DNA of 64,000 nucleotides from Paenibacillus silvae (GCF_014639235.1 NZ_BMFU01000009.1:124001-188000); one strand, 5' to 3'. Positions 44,078 through 52,531 are shown, counted from the first letter of the stretch. Notes: a model not told the origin generated them from the sequence alone. A program made the numbers and translations.

Positions 44078-44125
44078 ATATACTAGATGTAGATTGATAT
44101 TATCCATTTATAAACTATATGTGGA
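44078..44125 (-). promoter_or_regulatory. Putative paired NrdR boxes upstream of nrdD
   Basis: Two related 16-base words, ATATACTAGATGTAGA (44078-44093) and ATAAACTATATGTGGA (44110-44125), are 32 bases apart, three helical turns. Paired boxes at this spacing are characteristic of NrdR control of ribonucleotide reductase genes. The match to the NrdR consensus is imperfect. Confidence 0.5.
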
Positions 44126-44130
44126 TTTTT

Positions 44131-44152
44131 GGGTGTGATCATCATCACACCC
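44131..44152 (-). promoter_or_regulatory. Fnr/CRP-type operator upstream of nrdDG
   Basis: TGTGATCATCATCACA (44134-44149) exactly fits TGTGA-N6-TCACA, the Bacillus Fnr box, and the symmetry extends to eight-base arms (GGGTGTGA and TCACACCC). It lies 133 bases upstream of nrdD, in line with activation in the absence of oxygen. Confidence 0.75.
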
Positions 44153-44510
44153 CTAATGAGGAGGCAGGGCACTTGCGTTGAACTGATGCGGGTTTAAAGG
44201 TTCCCAAAATTCAAGCGGAGGCGTATAATTTCTACTTATCCTGCAAGTATAGACTTCCACGTCAGAAATTATAGATTAAAGTACTCGTACAGAGCCTTAG
44301 TGAGATGTTTTGAAAGTTCTTTAATGAAATGTTTTGAAAAGAGCTTTAATGATAAAACAGATTGTGGATATCGATATGGTTCTCTTATACTTCTGTGGTG
44401 TTAAACATATAAGTATAGATTGTGACAATCGTTCGGATTCCCGCTAGAGCCCTGCATGTGATGTAACAGTCTGATTCGTGAATTAAAATATAGCAGCCAA
44501 GACAAACAAA

Positions 44511-46163
44511 GTGGGGTGGATTATGGGGACGGTAGAAGGCAGACACCAAGGCTTCTATAAAAGCATTGAAGAAGCAGCGGCCCATATCGTGGACGTATTA
44601 AGTGGCATATTAGGAGTGAATACCATCTTCGTAGCCACGAATGACGGAGTGACCAATGTCATTCTCGAAGCCTTCAACCGCAAAGATGAATTAGTTGTTA
44701 AAGGTGCAGCACTTCCATTTATGGAATCCTATTGCAGCCTGGTGTTGAAGGATAACGCCAGTGTTGTTACGATCCAGGATACCTGTGAGCATTCTGCTAC
44801 ACGTTCAATGGATGTTACGACTGGACTCGGGAACCGATTTTTTGTAGGTGTGCCGATCATGCGAAGATCAGGTGAAGCCTTTGGCACAATATGCATAATG
44901 GATGATCCCGGATACGTGATCCATGAGAAGGACATGAAGACCCTGGAAGCGATGGCCGTTTTCCTGGGATATGTGGTTGATCTGGAGAGTGCGCTCCGGG
45001 CTCAGGAGCAGAAGCTGAGCGATTCAGAACAGCTGCAGGAGAAGCTGCAGGCAGAGAAAGAACGTGCCGAATCCGAAGCGTTGACCAAGACACAGATGCT
45101 GAAGCTGATGAGCCATGAGATTCGTAATCCGCTGAACGGAATTTTGGGATTGACGGATCTGATGCGTACTCCCGATATGTCGGAGGAACAAGCCGAGTAT
45201 GTCAACATGATCGAAACGAGCGGCAACATTCTGCTCACACTGCTTAATAATATGATGAATTTTAACACGAATGAGGCCGGCAAAACGGTGATTCATGATG
45301 ACCCCTTCGATCTGGTCAGTACAATTGAGAACACGGTCTATCTTTATGCCGGTACAGCAACCAGCAAAAATATAGAGCTGGGGTTAAACCTGAATCTGAA
45401 TGTATCCCAGGTTTTCATTGGAGATGAGATCAAGCTTGGTCAGCTGCTCGGTCATGTCATGCAATACGCGATGGATACCACCCGGGAGGGTGCTGTGCTT
45501 GTGACAGCCGATCTCGATGAAGAGGAAAACGGAGATACAGATGTTCTCCTGCTTCGGGTTCGATATACAGGGCAGATGATATCGGACAATCGTCTGCGTG
45601 CTTCCACTGCCAAAACGGCGGAGACCATTAGCACCGAGAAGCTTATTGGCAGTAATCTGGGGCTGGCTGTCAGTCAGAACCTGGCCATTTTGATGCATGG
45701 ACGCATTCAGGTAAATACGCTTGATGGGATGATGACCGAATTTCAGATTTCCCTTCCCTTGCGAAGATATTGGGATTTGCCACAAGTCACCAGTGTACAG
45801 CAACGATTGAAAGGGAAAAAAGTGCTGCTTGCCAAAGACCCTGATATTCTGCAGGGTGTATCTTCCTTGATGCGAAGATGGGAGATGGATGTGCACATGA
45901 CTTCTGATTCCGCTGCTGCTTACCAGTGGCTCAAAGAAGGCTTCAAGCCGGACGTTGCCGTTGTGGACATGGGGCTGCGTGAAGGAATTACGGTTGATTT
46001 CATTATGGACTTGAAACGGCAGGCTGAAGCTATGCCTGTCATTATGCTTGTCCCCTATGGGATGCATATGGATCTGCACCAAACGCAAGCTTTTGATGCC
46101 GTATTAACCAAGCCGGTAAGGCAGACCGAATTGTTGAATGCACTAAGTATTATTTTGCCATAG
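44511..46163 (+). CDS. GAF - degenerate histidine kinase - receiver protein
   Basis: A 550-residue cytoplasmic hybrid. A GAF domain occupies about 20-160 (VLSGILGVNTIFVATN, FGTICIMDDPGYVIHEKDMKTLEAMAVFLGYV), then a coiled coil of about 40 residues. A dimerisation H-box has the phosphoacceptor His202 (LMSHEIRNPLNGILGL). The ATPase region that follows lacks recognisable N-box Asn (LLGHVMQYAMDTTREG) and the DxGxG motif (VRYTGQMIS). The C-terminal receiver keeps the phosphoryl Asp486 (VVDMGL) and Lys534 (LTKPV). It may therefore be phosphorylated by another kinase or act as a scaffold. No clear ribosome binding site other than GTGGGGTGG. No response-regulator partner is adjacent. Confidence 0.82.
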   Translation: MGWIMGTVEGRHQGFYKSIEEAAAHIVDVLSGILGVNTIFVATNDGVTNVILEAFNRKDELVVKGAALPFMESYCSLVLKDNASVVTIQDTCEHSATRSMDVTTGLGNRFFVGVPIMRRSGEAFGTICIMDDPGYVIHEKDMKTLEAMAVFLGYVVDLESALRAQEQKLSDSEQLQEKLQAEKERAESEALTKTQMLKLMSHEIRNPLNGILGLTDLMRTPDMSEEQAEYVNMIETSGNILLTLLNNMMNFNTNEAGKTVIHDDPFDLVSTIENTVYLYAGTATSKNIELGLNLNLNVSQVFIGDEIKLGQLLGHVMQYAMDTTREGAVLVTADLDEEENGDTDVLLLRVRYTGQMISDNRLRASTAKTAETISTEKLIGSNLGLAVSQNLAILMHGRIQVNTLDGMMTEFQISLPLRRYWDLPQVTSVQQRLKGKKVLLAKDPDILQGVSSLMRRWEMDVHMTSDSAAAYQWLKEGFKPDVAVVDMGLREGITVDFIMDLKRQAEAMPVIMLVPYGMHMDLHQTQAFDAVLTKPVRQTELLNALSIILP

Positions 46164-46367
46164 AAACGTTTATTGATGAGCTGCTCTGCGAATATCTCAG
46201 TCGGTCCCTGGAGTCTGGAGGCACAAATTGGCACATTCAATCTGAATGTGCTTCTTCGGTGTTCTCTTCTGTTAATTTCAACACTGCAAACGTTTCCACA
46301 TTACTCCAGTTAGGTTACAATAGGATGTGAAACTTCATCATCTCATGAAGAGGAGGACATGCATTCG

Positions 46368-47306
46368 ATGGAATATCGTAGATTGGGTGGAAGCGGACTG
46401 AAAGTCAGCGAGATCAGCTTGGGCAGCTGGCTGACGTACGGGGGATATGTTGAACGGGAGAATGCGGTCAAATCAATTGAAACTGCCTTTGATGAAGGCA
46501 TTAATTTTTTTGATACGGCTAATGCCTATGAGCGGGGAGCTGCCGAGGTCTTGCTGGGTCAAACGTTGAAAGCTTACTCGCGGAGCTCGTATGTGCTCGC
46601 GACCAAGGTTTTTAACAAAATGGGTGATGGGCCTAACGATCACGGATTGTCCCGCAAACATATCATGGAGCAGTGTGAGGCCAGCTTGAAGCGCCTTGGC
46701 ACGGATTATGTTGATATCTATTACTGCCATCGTTATCATGCAGAGACACCAATTGAGGAGACTCTTCGTGCACTGGATGATCTGGTGCGGCATGGTAAAG
46801 TGCTGTATGTCGGCGTTAGCCAGTGGACGGCAGCGCAGATGGAGGATGCACTAAGTACAGCGGACCGCTTGCTGTTAGACCGCATAGTGGTGAACCAGCC
46901 GGTATACAACATGTTTGACCGCTACATCGAGAACGAAATTATTCCTCTGGGTGAACGTAAAGGCATAGGACAAGTGGTATATTCCCCTCTCGCACAGGGG
47001 CTGCTGACAGGCAAATATACATCGGTCTCAGATATTCCGGAGAACAGCCGTGCTGCGAAGCTTGGCTGGGATGAAGGCAAGATTAGCGCGGATCGGATTG
47101 GCAAGGTTCGTCAATTGATCGAGATCGCAGATCAGCTGAATCTGAAGGTAGGCCAGCTCGCTTTGGCCTGGATTCTTCGCCAGAGCAATGTTTCCAGTGC
47201 GCTTGTCGGGGCCAGCCGCCCGGAGCAGGTGAAGGAGAATGCAGCCGCTTCGGGAGTGAAGCTGGAGGCTCCTGTGATTGAGAGGATTGAACAGATTCTG
47301 GTTTAA
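46368..47306 (+). CDS. Aldo/keto reductase
   Basis: NADPH-dependent reductase of 312 residues, TIM barrel. The start MEYRRLGGSGLKVSEISLGSW and the catalytic tetrad, Asp in FDTANAYERGAAE, Tyr in the same segment, Lys in VLATKVFNKMG and His in DIYYCHRYH, are present. The cofactor end is LVGASRPEQVKEN. It resembles the potassium-channel-beta or YghZ/GpR subgroup. GGAGG stands 11 bases before ATG 46368; the ATG at 46359 is too close. Monocistronic with a strong terminator. Confidence 0.92.
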   Translation: MEYRRLGGSGLKVSEISLGSWLTYGGYVERENAVKSIETAFDEGINFFDTANAYERGAAEVLLGQTLKAYSRSSYVLATKVFNKMGDGPNDHGLSRKHIMEQCEASLKRLGTDYVDIYYCHRYHAETPIEETLRALDDLVRHGKVLYVGVSQWTAAQMEDALSTADRLLLDRIVVNQPVYNMFDRYIENEIIPLGERKGIGQVVYSPLAQGLLTGKYTSVSDIPENSRAAKLGWDEGKISADRIGKVRQLIEIADQLNLKVGQLALAWILRQSNVSSALVGASRPEQVKENAAASGVKLEAPVIERIEQILV

Positions 47307-47362
47307 GTAAGAAGCGAGGCAGATTATATATACGAAAAAAAAGAGTGTATTGAAGTATAAAA

Positions 47363-47404
47363 GAGATGCCATCTGCCTATTCACAGGCAGATGGCATCTC
47401 TTTT
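47363..47404. terminator. Bidirectional terminator
   Basis: Perfect 16-base arms GAGATGCCATCTGCCT (47363-47378) and AGGCAGATGGCATCTC (47385-47400), then TTTT. It separates the convergent aldo/keto reductase and diguanylate cyclase genes. Confidence 0.9.
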
Positions 47405-47445
47405 GTTGTGGAAAAAATTTAGATTCTATAGTCAGCATTCGTTTT

Positions 47446-48570
47446 CTATAACCAGTCTTCGTCAGCAACAATCGTATTACGAGGGGGCAATGAACACACC
47501 CTGTTACGTCCCGTATTTTTGGCTTCATAGAGGGCACGGTCAGCCTGGTCAAAGAGATCATTATCGTCGTGATCGTCACAATGATCAGGGTAGACGGCGA
47601 CACCGATCGAGACAGTTAGCTTTACGGTCTGACCATTAGGCAAGGCAAACAGAAATCTGGCGACAGCTTTCCGCACAGATTCGGCAATGGTTATGGATTG
47701 ATGGTATCCGCAATCGAGCAGCAGGATGGCGAATTCTTCCCCGCCGTGGCGAGAGACGAGGTCGGTGGAGCGTGCATGTGCAACGAGAAGCTGCCCGAGC
47801 TGCTTGAGTACAGCGTCTCCAGCAGAGTGACCGTGCGTATCATTTACTTTTTTGAAACGGTCAATATCAATTGCCAGCAGAGACAGCTTCTGATGATAAT
47901 GTCTTGCATGCTGGAGCTCAGCCCGAAGAGACTGCTCAAACTGCCGCCGATTGCTCAAATCTGTCAGGTGATCTGTGGATGCTCGTCTTTCCAGCACAAA
48001 TAACATCTCATTGGACCTGTTAATAAATTCGGCAATAAAATAAATGAAAATACCGCCAGCAAAGGCAAGGGTCAGCTGCATCGGATAAACCTTCATTAAG
48101 GTACTTATGCTGTCCGTATTCATCAGCAGCACGATAAAGATCATCGTCATGCCCAGCAGGTTCATGGTGATAATCTTGGTTAATCTGGACCATGAAGCGT
48201 AGGCGAAGTATACGCCCGATAGTCCAAGCAGTATCATGATGAATGCTGCATCAATAGCTGATGAGGTTATGCCAAACATAACGATGCGAAGAATCGCAAT
48301 AATGACACCAGAAACAATGGAAGCAAGTCCGCCAAGATATACTGCTGCAGTCACAACGGCCAGATGCCGCAGATCAACAATGGTGCTGTCATTTATATGA
48401 AAGGAGTAGTTCATAAGCACAGTGCCGTATAAACCAAACAACAAGCCGCTGATCATCTGAACGCGCAGCGAGGGAAAAGGCAACCGAATGCTGTAGAATT
48501 TAGCGATAATTCCTGACAAGTACATAAAGGTGATTATCACACAGAGATTTACAAAAAACGTGCTTAACAA
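47446..48570 (-). CDS. Diguanylate cyclase with 5TM receptor domain
   Basis: Makes the second messenger c-di-GMP. The N-terminal 190 residues are a five- to six-helix 5TM-5TMR_LYT-type membrane sensor. The C-terminal GGDEF domain has the catalytic motif GGEEF (about 276-280) and the inhibitory I-site RSTD five residues before it, so feedback by c-di-GMP is likely. The catalytic IDIDRFKKVND is also intact. The start is TTG 48570, eight bases after GGGGGG, giving the typical MLSTFFVNLCVIITFMYL; a GTG at 48594 has no site. Input signal unknown. Confidence 0.92.
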   Translation of the reverse strand: MLSTFFVNLCVIITFMYLSGIIAKFYSIRLPFPSLRVQMISGLLFGLYGTVLMNYSFHINDSTIVDLRHLAVVTAAVYLGGLASIVSGVIIAILRIVMFGITSSAIDAAFIMILLGLSGVYFAYASWSRLTKIITMNLLGMTMIFIVLLMNTDSISTLMKVYPMQLTLAFAGGIFIYFIAEFINRSNEMLFVLERRASTDHLTDLSNRRQFEQSLRAELQHARHYHQKLSLLAIDIDRFKKVNDTHGHSAGDAVLKQLGQLLVAHARSTDLVSRHGGEEFAILLLDCGYHQSITIAESVRKAVARFLFALPNGQTVKLTVSIGVAVYPDHCDDHDDNDLFDQADRALYEAKNTGRNRVCSLPPRNTIVADEDWL

Positions 48571-48710
48571 CCAGCATTCCCCCCTTTTACGCACATCACT
48601 CTATTTTATCTGAAAATCGGTGCTCTAGCGAACCATATAATCCCAAATGTTAGAAGGGTTTGGTTCTAAGTCGCTATAAAATTCCAAAAGCAAATATAAA
48701 CATCACAATA

Positions 48711-48749
48711 TTGACTCGATATACATTAAGATTTATACTTAATCTAAAT
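48711..48749 (+). promoter_or_regulatory. perR promoter with autoregulatory PerR-like box
   Basis: TTGACT (48711-48716), an 18-base spacer and TATACT (48735-48740). The palindrome ATTTATA-N5-TCTAAAT (48731-48749) covers the -10 element. It differs by one arm base from the dps box. Confidence 0.7.
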
Positions 48750-48845
48750 CAAAATAAATAAATGTTGTGTATAGATAAGCAAGTTAGCGATAAAAATGTT
48801 CAAATTCGATATATTTTCCGAAATTAATATAAAGGGGTATGGGTT

Positions 48846-49241
48846 GTGAAAACATTAAATCTGACAATACAGCGGCAAGCCGTATATGATGTCGTGCGTA
48901 AATCAGAGGATCATCCAACCGCCGCCGATGTGATGAATCGGTTGGTGGAGCAAGGGTATAATCTGGCTTATGGTACGGTATATAATTCTCTTCGTTATTT
49001 AACAGATAAAGAGCTGATTAGAGAGCTTAAGCTTGGCGAAACAGCCAGCCGTTATGATGCCCGGATGGACGATCACCAGCATATTATGTGTGAAGTATGT
49101 GGTAGAGTGGACGAGGTGATGACAGAGGTTCCTCCCCAATGGATGCAGCAGGTAGCGGCAGAGACCGGTTACGCAATTGATCACGCACATGTAGTATTTG
49201 GAGGTGTCTGCGGGGAATGCAGAAACAAACGGATCAAGTAA
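48846..49241 (+). CDS. perR: PerR-type peroxide-sensing Fur-family repressor
   Basis: A 131-residue winged-helix repressor. The DNA-binding domain reads QRQAVYDVVRKSEDHPTAADVMNRLVEQGYNLAYGTVYNSLRYL. The regulatory metal ligands fit PerR (Asp in SRYDARM, His-x-His in DDHQH, Asp in GRVDEV), and the structural Zn site has two CxxC pairs (CEVCG, CGECR). The GTG start is eight bases after AAAGGGG. The gene has its own box upstream, and the same box precedes dps and katA. PerR is favoured over Zur or Fur because of these ligands and targets. Confidence 0.88.
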   Translation: MKTLNLTIQRQAVYDVVRKSEDHPTAADVMNRLVEQGYNLAYGTVYNSLRYLTDKELIRELKLGETASRYDARMDDHQHIMCEVCGRVDEVMTEVPPQWMQQVAAETGYAIDHAHVVFGGVCGECRNKRIK

Positions 49242-50029
49242 AAGTGAAATGGTCGGGCCGCCGGCTTCCGCTCCGGGTCAAGCCTGCCCTGGCTGAGACC
49301 GAGCCTGCACCGTTAGTGGATAATTGTCCGATTACCCGACGTGTCATCCTGATTAGTCCAATGCCTGGTCAAGTACATGAGCTGGTGAAAGCCTTGACCG
49401 ATAGCTGCTTTGACGTGCTTGTGTTTCATCGCTGGGAACCGGACCTGCATGAGCGCCTGGTATTTGATCTGCTGATCTATGATCTGTCCGTGGCCGGAAC
49501 GATTGACGCGTTTACGGGAATCAGCAGTCGTTTGAATCGTGAGGCCGAGCACACAACACCCTGTCTCTACCTGGTTGGTGAGAAGATGATTGGCAGTGCA
49601 AGCGGACCTATGCTGCAGGAGGAACTGCTTGTGTGGCCGGCACGCCCGCAGGAAGCACTTTACCGGGTTCAGCGCATGATTGGCAGCAGTCCTGTCATGC
49701 CAAAGCGTGCATTCCTGCCGGAAGAAGGACAGCGAATCGGCTTTAAGGATCTGCTGCTTGATCGGGAACGGATGAGCGTACAGCGTGATAATACCCGGAT
49801 TCATCTGACCAAGACGGAATATGATCTGCTGCTGAAATTGATTGATGCCAAAGGTGCAGTCATCTCGCGTGAAGAGATGCTTAGTGACATTTGGGAGACT
49901 GATTTTACAGGTGGAAGCAACGTAGTCGATGTTCATATCAAGAGCTTGCGCAAAAAACTGGGTGATAATGCGTCTTCGCCGCAGTACATCGTTACGGTAC
50001 GAGGTGTAGGCTACCGCCTTGCGGATTAA
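49217..50029 (+). CDS. Winged-helix regulator with degenerate receiver domain
   Basis: A 270-residue OmpR/PhoB-like protein. The C-terminal effector domain is clear (TKTEYDLLLKLIDAKGAVISREEMLSDIW, then VVDVHIKSLRKKLG and VRGVGYRLAD). The N-terminal 150 residues look like a receiver in outline (VILISPMPGQVHELVKALTD, DLLIYDLSVAG) but lack the acidic pair after the first strand and the Lys of the LxKP motif (LLVWPARP). Phosphorylation is therefore doubtful. A basic N-terminal extension of about 40 residues precedes it. The gene overlaps perR by 25 bases and has GGAGGTG ten bases before its ATG, so both should be cotranscribed under PerR control. Confidence 0.8.
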   Translation: MQKQTDQVKVKWSGRRLPLRVKPALAETEPAPLVDNCPITRRVILISPMPGQVHELVKALTDSCFDVLVFHRWEPDLHERLVFDLLIYDLSVAGTIDAFTGISSRLNREAEHTTPCLYLVGEKMIGSASGPMLQEELLVWPARPQEALYRVQRMIGSSPVMPKRAFLPEEGQRIGFKDLLLDRERMSVQRDNTRIHLTKTEYDLLLKLIDAKGAVISREEMLSDIWETDFTGGSNVVDVHIKSLRKKLGDNASSPQYIVTVRGVGYRLAD

Positions 50030-50099
50030 CCTTTCATAAAGAAAAGCTGCAGCTTATGCGGGGAACCTTTCTTTGTGCATAGTGGTTTTGGTTTAAATC

Positions 50100-50138
50100 A
50101 AGCGTTGATCGTTTAATAAACGGTCAGCGCTTTTTTAT
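50100..50138 (+). terminator. Terminator of the perR-regulator unit
   Basis: AAGCGTTGATCG and CGGTCAGCGCTT form a stem with two G-U pairs, followed by TTTTTATATTTTT. Confidence 0.75.
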
Positions 50139-50279
50139 ATTTTTGAAATAGTTATCACGGAATGACAGAGAGCTAATCAGATGCTTCATACATCATTCAT
50201 GTTAATTGAAACAATCTCATCTTAACCTCATGTGAACCTCATGCAGTGTAAGCATAGGACATGTTAGAATCAATTTAAC

Positions 50280-50298
50280 AGTTAGATCAAGTCTAAAT
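50280..50298 (+). promoter_or_regulatory. PerR-like box upstream of katA
   Basis: AGTTAGATCAAGTCTAAAT, with seven-base arms and spacer of five, has one mismatch between arms. It lies 128 bases upstream of the catalase start and shares 16 of 19 or more bases with the dps box. Otherwise the 50139-50426 interval shows no gene. Confidence 0.65.
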
Positions 50299-50426
50299 GT
50301 ATATTTGAGCCGATGACGAATATGATTGGAATTAGATGATGCATATGATTTGAATTAGTAGTGAATATGATTCGAATTAGTAGATAGTTACAACAGAGAA
50401 ATTCCATTTCAGAGGAGGACGACAGG

Positions 50427-51878
50427 ATGACAGATCGTTTGACGACTAATCAGGGAGCACCCGTAGGAGATAACCAGAATTCACGAACAGCGGGCAGAAG
50501 AGGGCCAACCCTTTTAGAGGATTATCACCTTATCGAGAAGATTGCACACTTTGACCGTGAACGCATTCCTGAACGTGTTGTACACGCAAGAGGAGCCGGA
50601 GCGCATGGGGTGTTCAAGCTGGAGCAGAGCATGAAGGCGTATACTACAGCTGACTTCCTGCAAGAGCCGGGTACAGAAACCGATGTGCTTGTACGGTTCT
50701 CGACCGTTATCCACGGCACAGGTTCACCCGAAACTGCACGGGACCCACGCGGATTTGCCGTTAAATTTTATACACGTGAAGGCAATTATGATCTTGTCGG
50801 AAACCATCTGCCGGTTTTCTTCATTCGGGATGCGATTAAATTCCCGGATATGGTTCACTCGCTCAAGCCGGCTCCAGATACCAACATTCAGGACCCGGCA
50901 CGTTATTGGGACTTTATGACGCTGACACCGGAATCCACGCATATGATGACCTGGCTGTTCTCTGATCTGGGAACTCCTGCGAGTTACCGGGAAATGGATG
51001 GTTTCGGAGTGCATGCTTTTAAATGGATCAATGCCCAAGGCGAAGTGCACTATGTGAAATACAAATGGGAATCTGCCCAAGGCGTTCGTGCCTTCTCCCG
51101 TCAGGAGGCTGCCGAGGTACAGGGCCAGGACTTTAACCATGCAACACGTGATCTGTACGACCATATCAAAAACGGGGAATATCCGCAGTGGAAGCTGCAG
51201 GTGCAGCTGCTCAAGCCGGAACAGATGAATGATTTCTCGTTTGACCCGCTGGACCCGACCAAAACATGGCCAGAGGATGTCCTTCCGTTTCAAACCGTAG
51301 GCACGATGACCTTGAATCGCAATCCGCAGAATTTCTTCGCGGAAGTGGAACAGGCGGCGTTCTCGCCAAGTGCAGTTGTGCCAGGCATTGAGCCGTCTGA
51401 GGATAAATTGCTGCAAGGCCGACTGTTCTCTTACCCGGATACACAGCGTCACCGTCTTGGACCCAACTATCTTCAGATTCCGGTTAACTGCCCTTATGCG
51501 CCAGTACGTAATCACCAGCGCGATGGCTTGATGAATGTGAATCAGGACCCATCCCCGGTGAACTATGAGCCTAACAGCTCTGGTAGCAGCCCGCAGGAGG
51601 CCCCGGCTTACCGGGATAGCCAGGTTCCTTTAAACGGGCATGTAACAAGGGAAAAAATTGAGAAGACAGATGATTATACGCAGGCAGGGGAACTGTTCCG
51701 TTCATTCACACCTGTGGAGCAGCAGCATCTGCTGGATAATCTGACGAATGATCTTAAAGCAGTGCCGGTCGATATTCAGATGAGAGCATTGTGCCACTTC
51801 TTCCGTGCCGATGCACAGCTTGGTGGGCGACTCGCTCACGGTCTGGGTGTAGACATTTCTGGGCATATGCCGAAGTAA
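50427..51878 (+). CDS. katA: Catalase (monofunctional haem, clade 3)
   Basis: Decomposes hydrogen peroxide to water and oxygen. The active-site His region is RIPERVVHARGAGAHGVF, the distal Asn is in NHLPVFFIRDAIKFPDMVHS, and the proximal haem Tyr is in LFSYPDTQRHRLGPNY. The 483-residue length and sequence match the KatA-type small-subunit enzymes of Bacillales. GAGGAGG lies just upstream of the ATG, and a PerR-like box 128 bases upstream implies induction by peroxide. Confidence 0.95.
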   Translation: MTDRLTTNQGAPVGDNQNSRTAGRRGPTLLEDYHLIEKIAHFDRERIPERVVHARGAGAHGVFKLEQSMKAYTTADFLQEPGTETDVLVRFSTVIHGTGSPETARDPRGFAVKFYTREGNYDLVGNHLPVFFIRDAIKFPDMVHSLKPAPDTNIQDPARYWDFMTLTPESTHMMTWLFSDLGTPASYREMDGFGVHAFKWINAQGEVHYVKYKWESAQGVRAFSRQEAAEVQGQDFNHATRDLYDHIKNGEYPQWKLQVQLLKPEQMNDFSFDPLDPTKTWPEDVLPFQTVGTMTLNRNPQNFFAEVEQAAFSPSAVVPGIEPSEDKLLQGRLFSYPDTQRHRLGPNYLQIPVNCPYAPVRNHQRDGLMNVNQDPSPVNYEPNSSGSSPQEAPAYRDSQVPLNGHVTREKIEKTDDYTQAGELFRSFTPVEQQHLLDNLTNDLKAVPVDIQMRALCHFFRADAQLGGRLAHGLGVDISGHMPK

Positions 51879-51956
51879 CATTCCCACGAAGGCATCGATT
51901 TGTTGATCTGTGATGTAAAGAAGGTTCGAAACAATACATCATGGTCTGTCATATGC

Positions 51957-51997
51957 ACCGGGCAGGACCGCAATGTGCGGAATGGCCCGGTTTTTTG
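51957..51997 (+). terminator. Terminator of katA
   Basis: ACCGGGC (51957-51963) pairs with GCCCGGT (51985-51991), with an inner CCGCA/TGCGG stem, followed by TTTTTTGC. Confidence 0.85.
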
Positions 51998-52061
51998 CGT
52001 TTTTTACTCAAATGAAAAACAATTTTACTAATCATTTACATAAAAATAGCTGACATAGAGG

Positions 52062-52099
52062 TTGACTTCTTATCCATGGACACTACAATGGGTAGTGTG
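52062..52099 (+). promoter_or_regulatory. Promoter of the blaI-like gene with BlaI-type operator
   Basis: TTGACT (52062-52067), 16-base spacer and TACAAT (52084-52089). The palindrome ACACTA-N7-TAGTGT (52080-52098) overlaps the -10 element. Two further copies of this palindrome occur upstream of the DUF3105 gene at 5.2-5.4 kb. Confidence 0.75.
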
Positions 52100-52113
52100 A
52101 GGGGTGTCAGAAT

Positions 52114-52530
52114 ATGAGAATACACAATTTCAAAGTGGGTGAGCGTGGACTGAACCGTTTCTTTGGTCCGCTGGAGGCCAGAATTATGGACATTCTGTGG
52201 GCTCGTCCCGGCAGCAGCATTCGTGAAGTACAGACTGCACTGGAACAAGACAAAGACGTCAACTTTAATACCGTCATGACTGTAATGAATCGTTTGGTGG
52301 ATAAGGGATTGCTCGGCAAAACACAAAAGGGCCGCACATCGTTGTATCAGCCCGTTCAGAGCAAGGAGGCATTTATGAACGATCAATCCAAGGAATTGTC
52401 CCAGGAACTGGTGGACGAATTCGGGACGCTGGCATTGAATCATATGCTGGACGCGCTTGATGAAGCTGACGAGGGTTTGATTGAACGACTCGAAATGAAG
52501 ATCAAACAGTGGAAAAAGGAAAACGAGTAA
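52114..52530 (+). CDS. BlaI/MecI/CopY-family transcriptional repressor
   Basis: A 138-residue winged-helix repressor. The DNA-binding part is GPLEARIMDILWARPGSSIREVQTALEQDKDVNFNTVMTVMNRLVDKGLLGKTQKGRTSLYQP, the family signature. The C-terminal helix pair provides the dimer interface, and cleavage by its protease partner would inactivate it. No CopY-type Cys motif is seen. It precedes an M56 peptidase gene with one base between, the classical blaI-blaR1 arrangement. No beta-lactamase gene is in the window, and the only other operator copies in the window point at DUF3105. Confidence 0.9.
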   Translation: MRIHNFKVGERGLNRFFGPLEARIMDILWARPGSSIREVQTALEQDKDVNFNTVMTVMNRLVDKGLLGKTQKGRTSLYQPVQSKEAFMNDQSKELSQELVDEFGTLALNHMLDALDEADEGLIERLEMKIKQWKKENE

Positions 52531-52531
52531 T

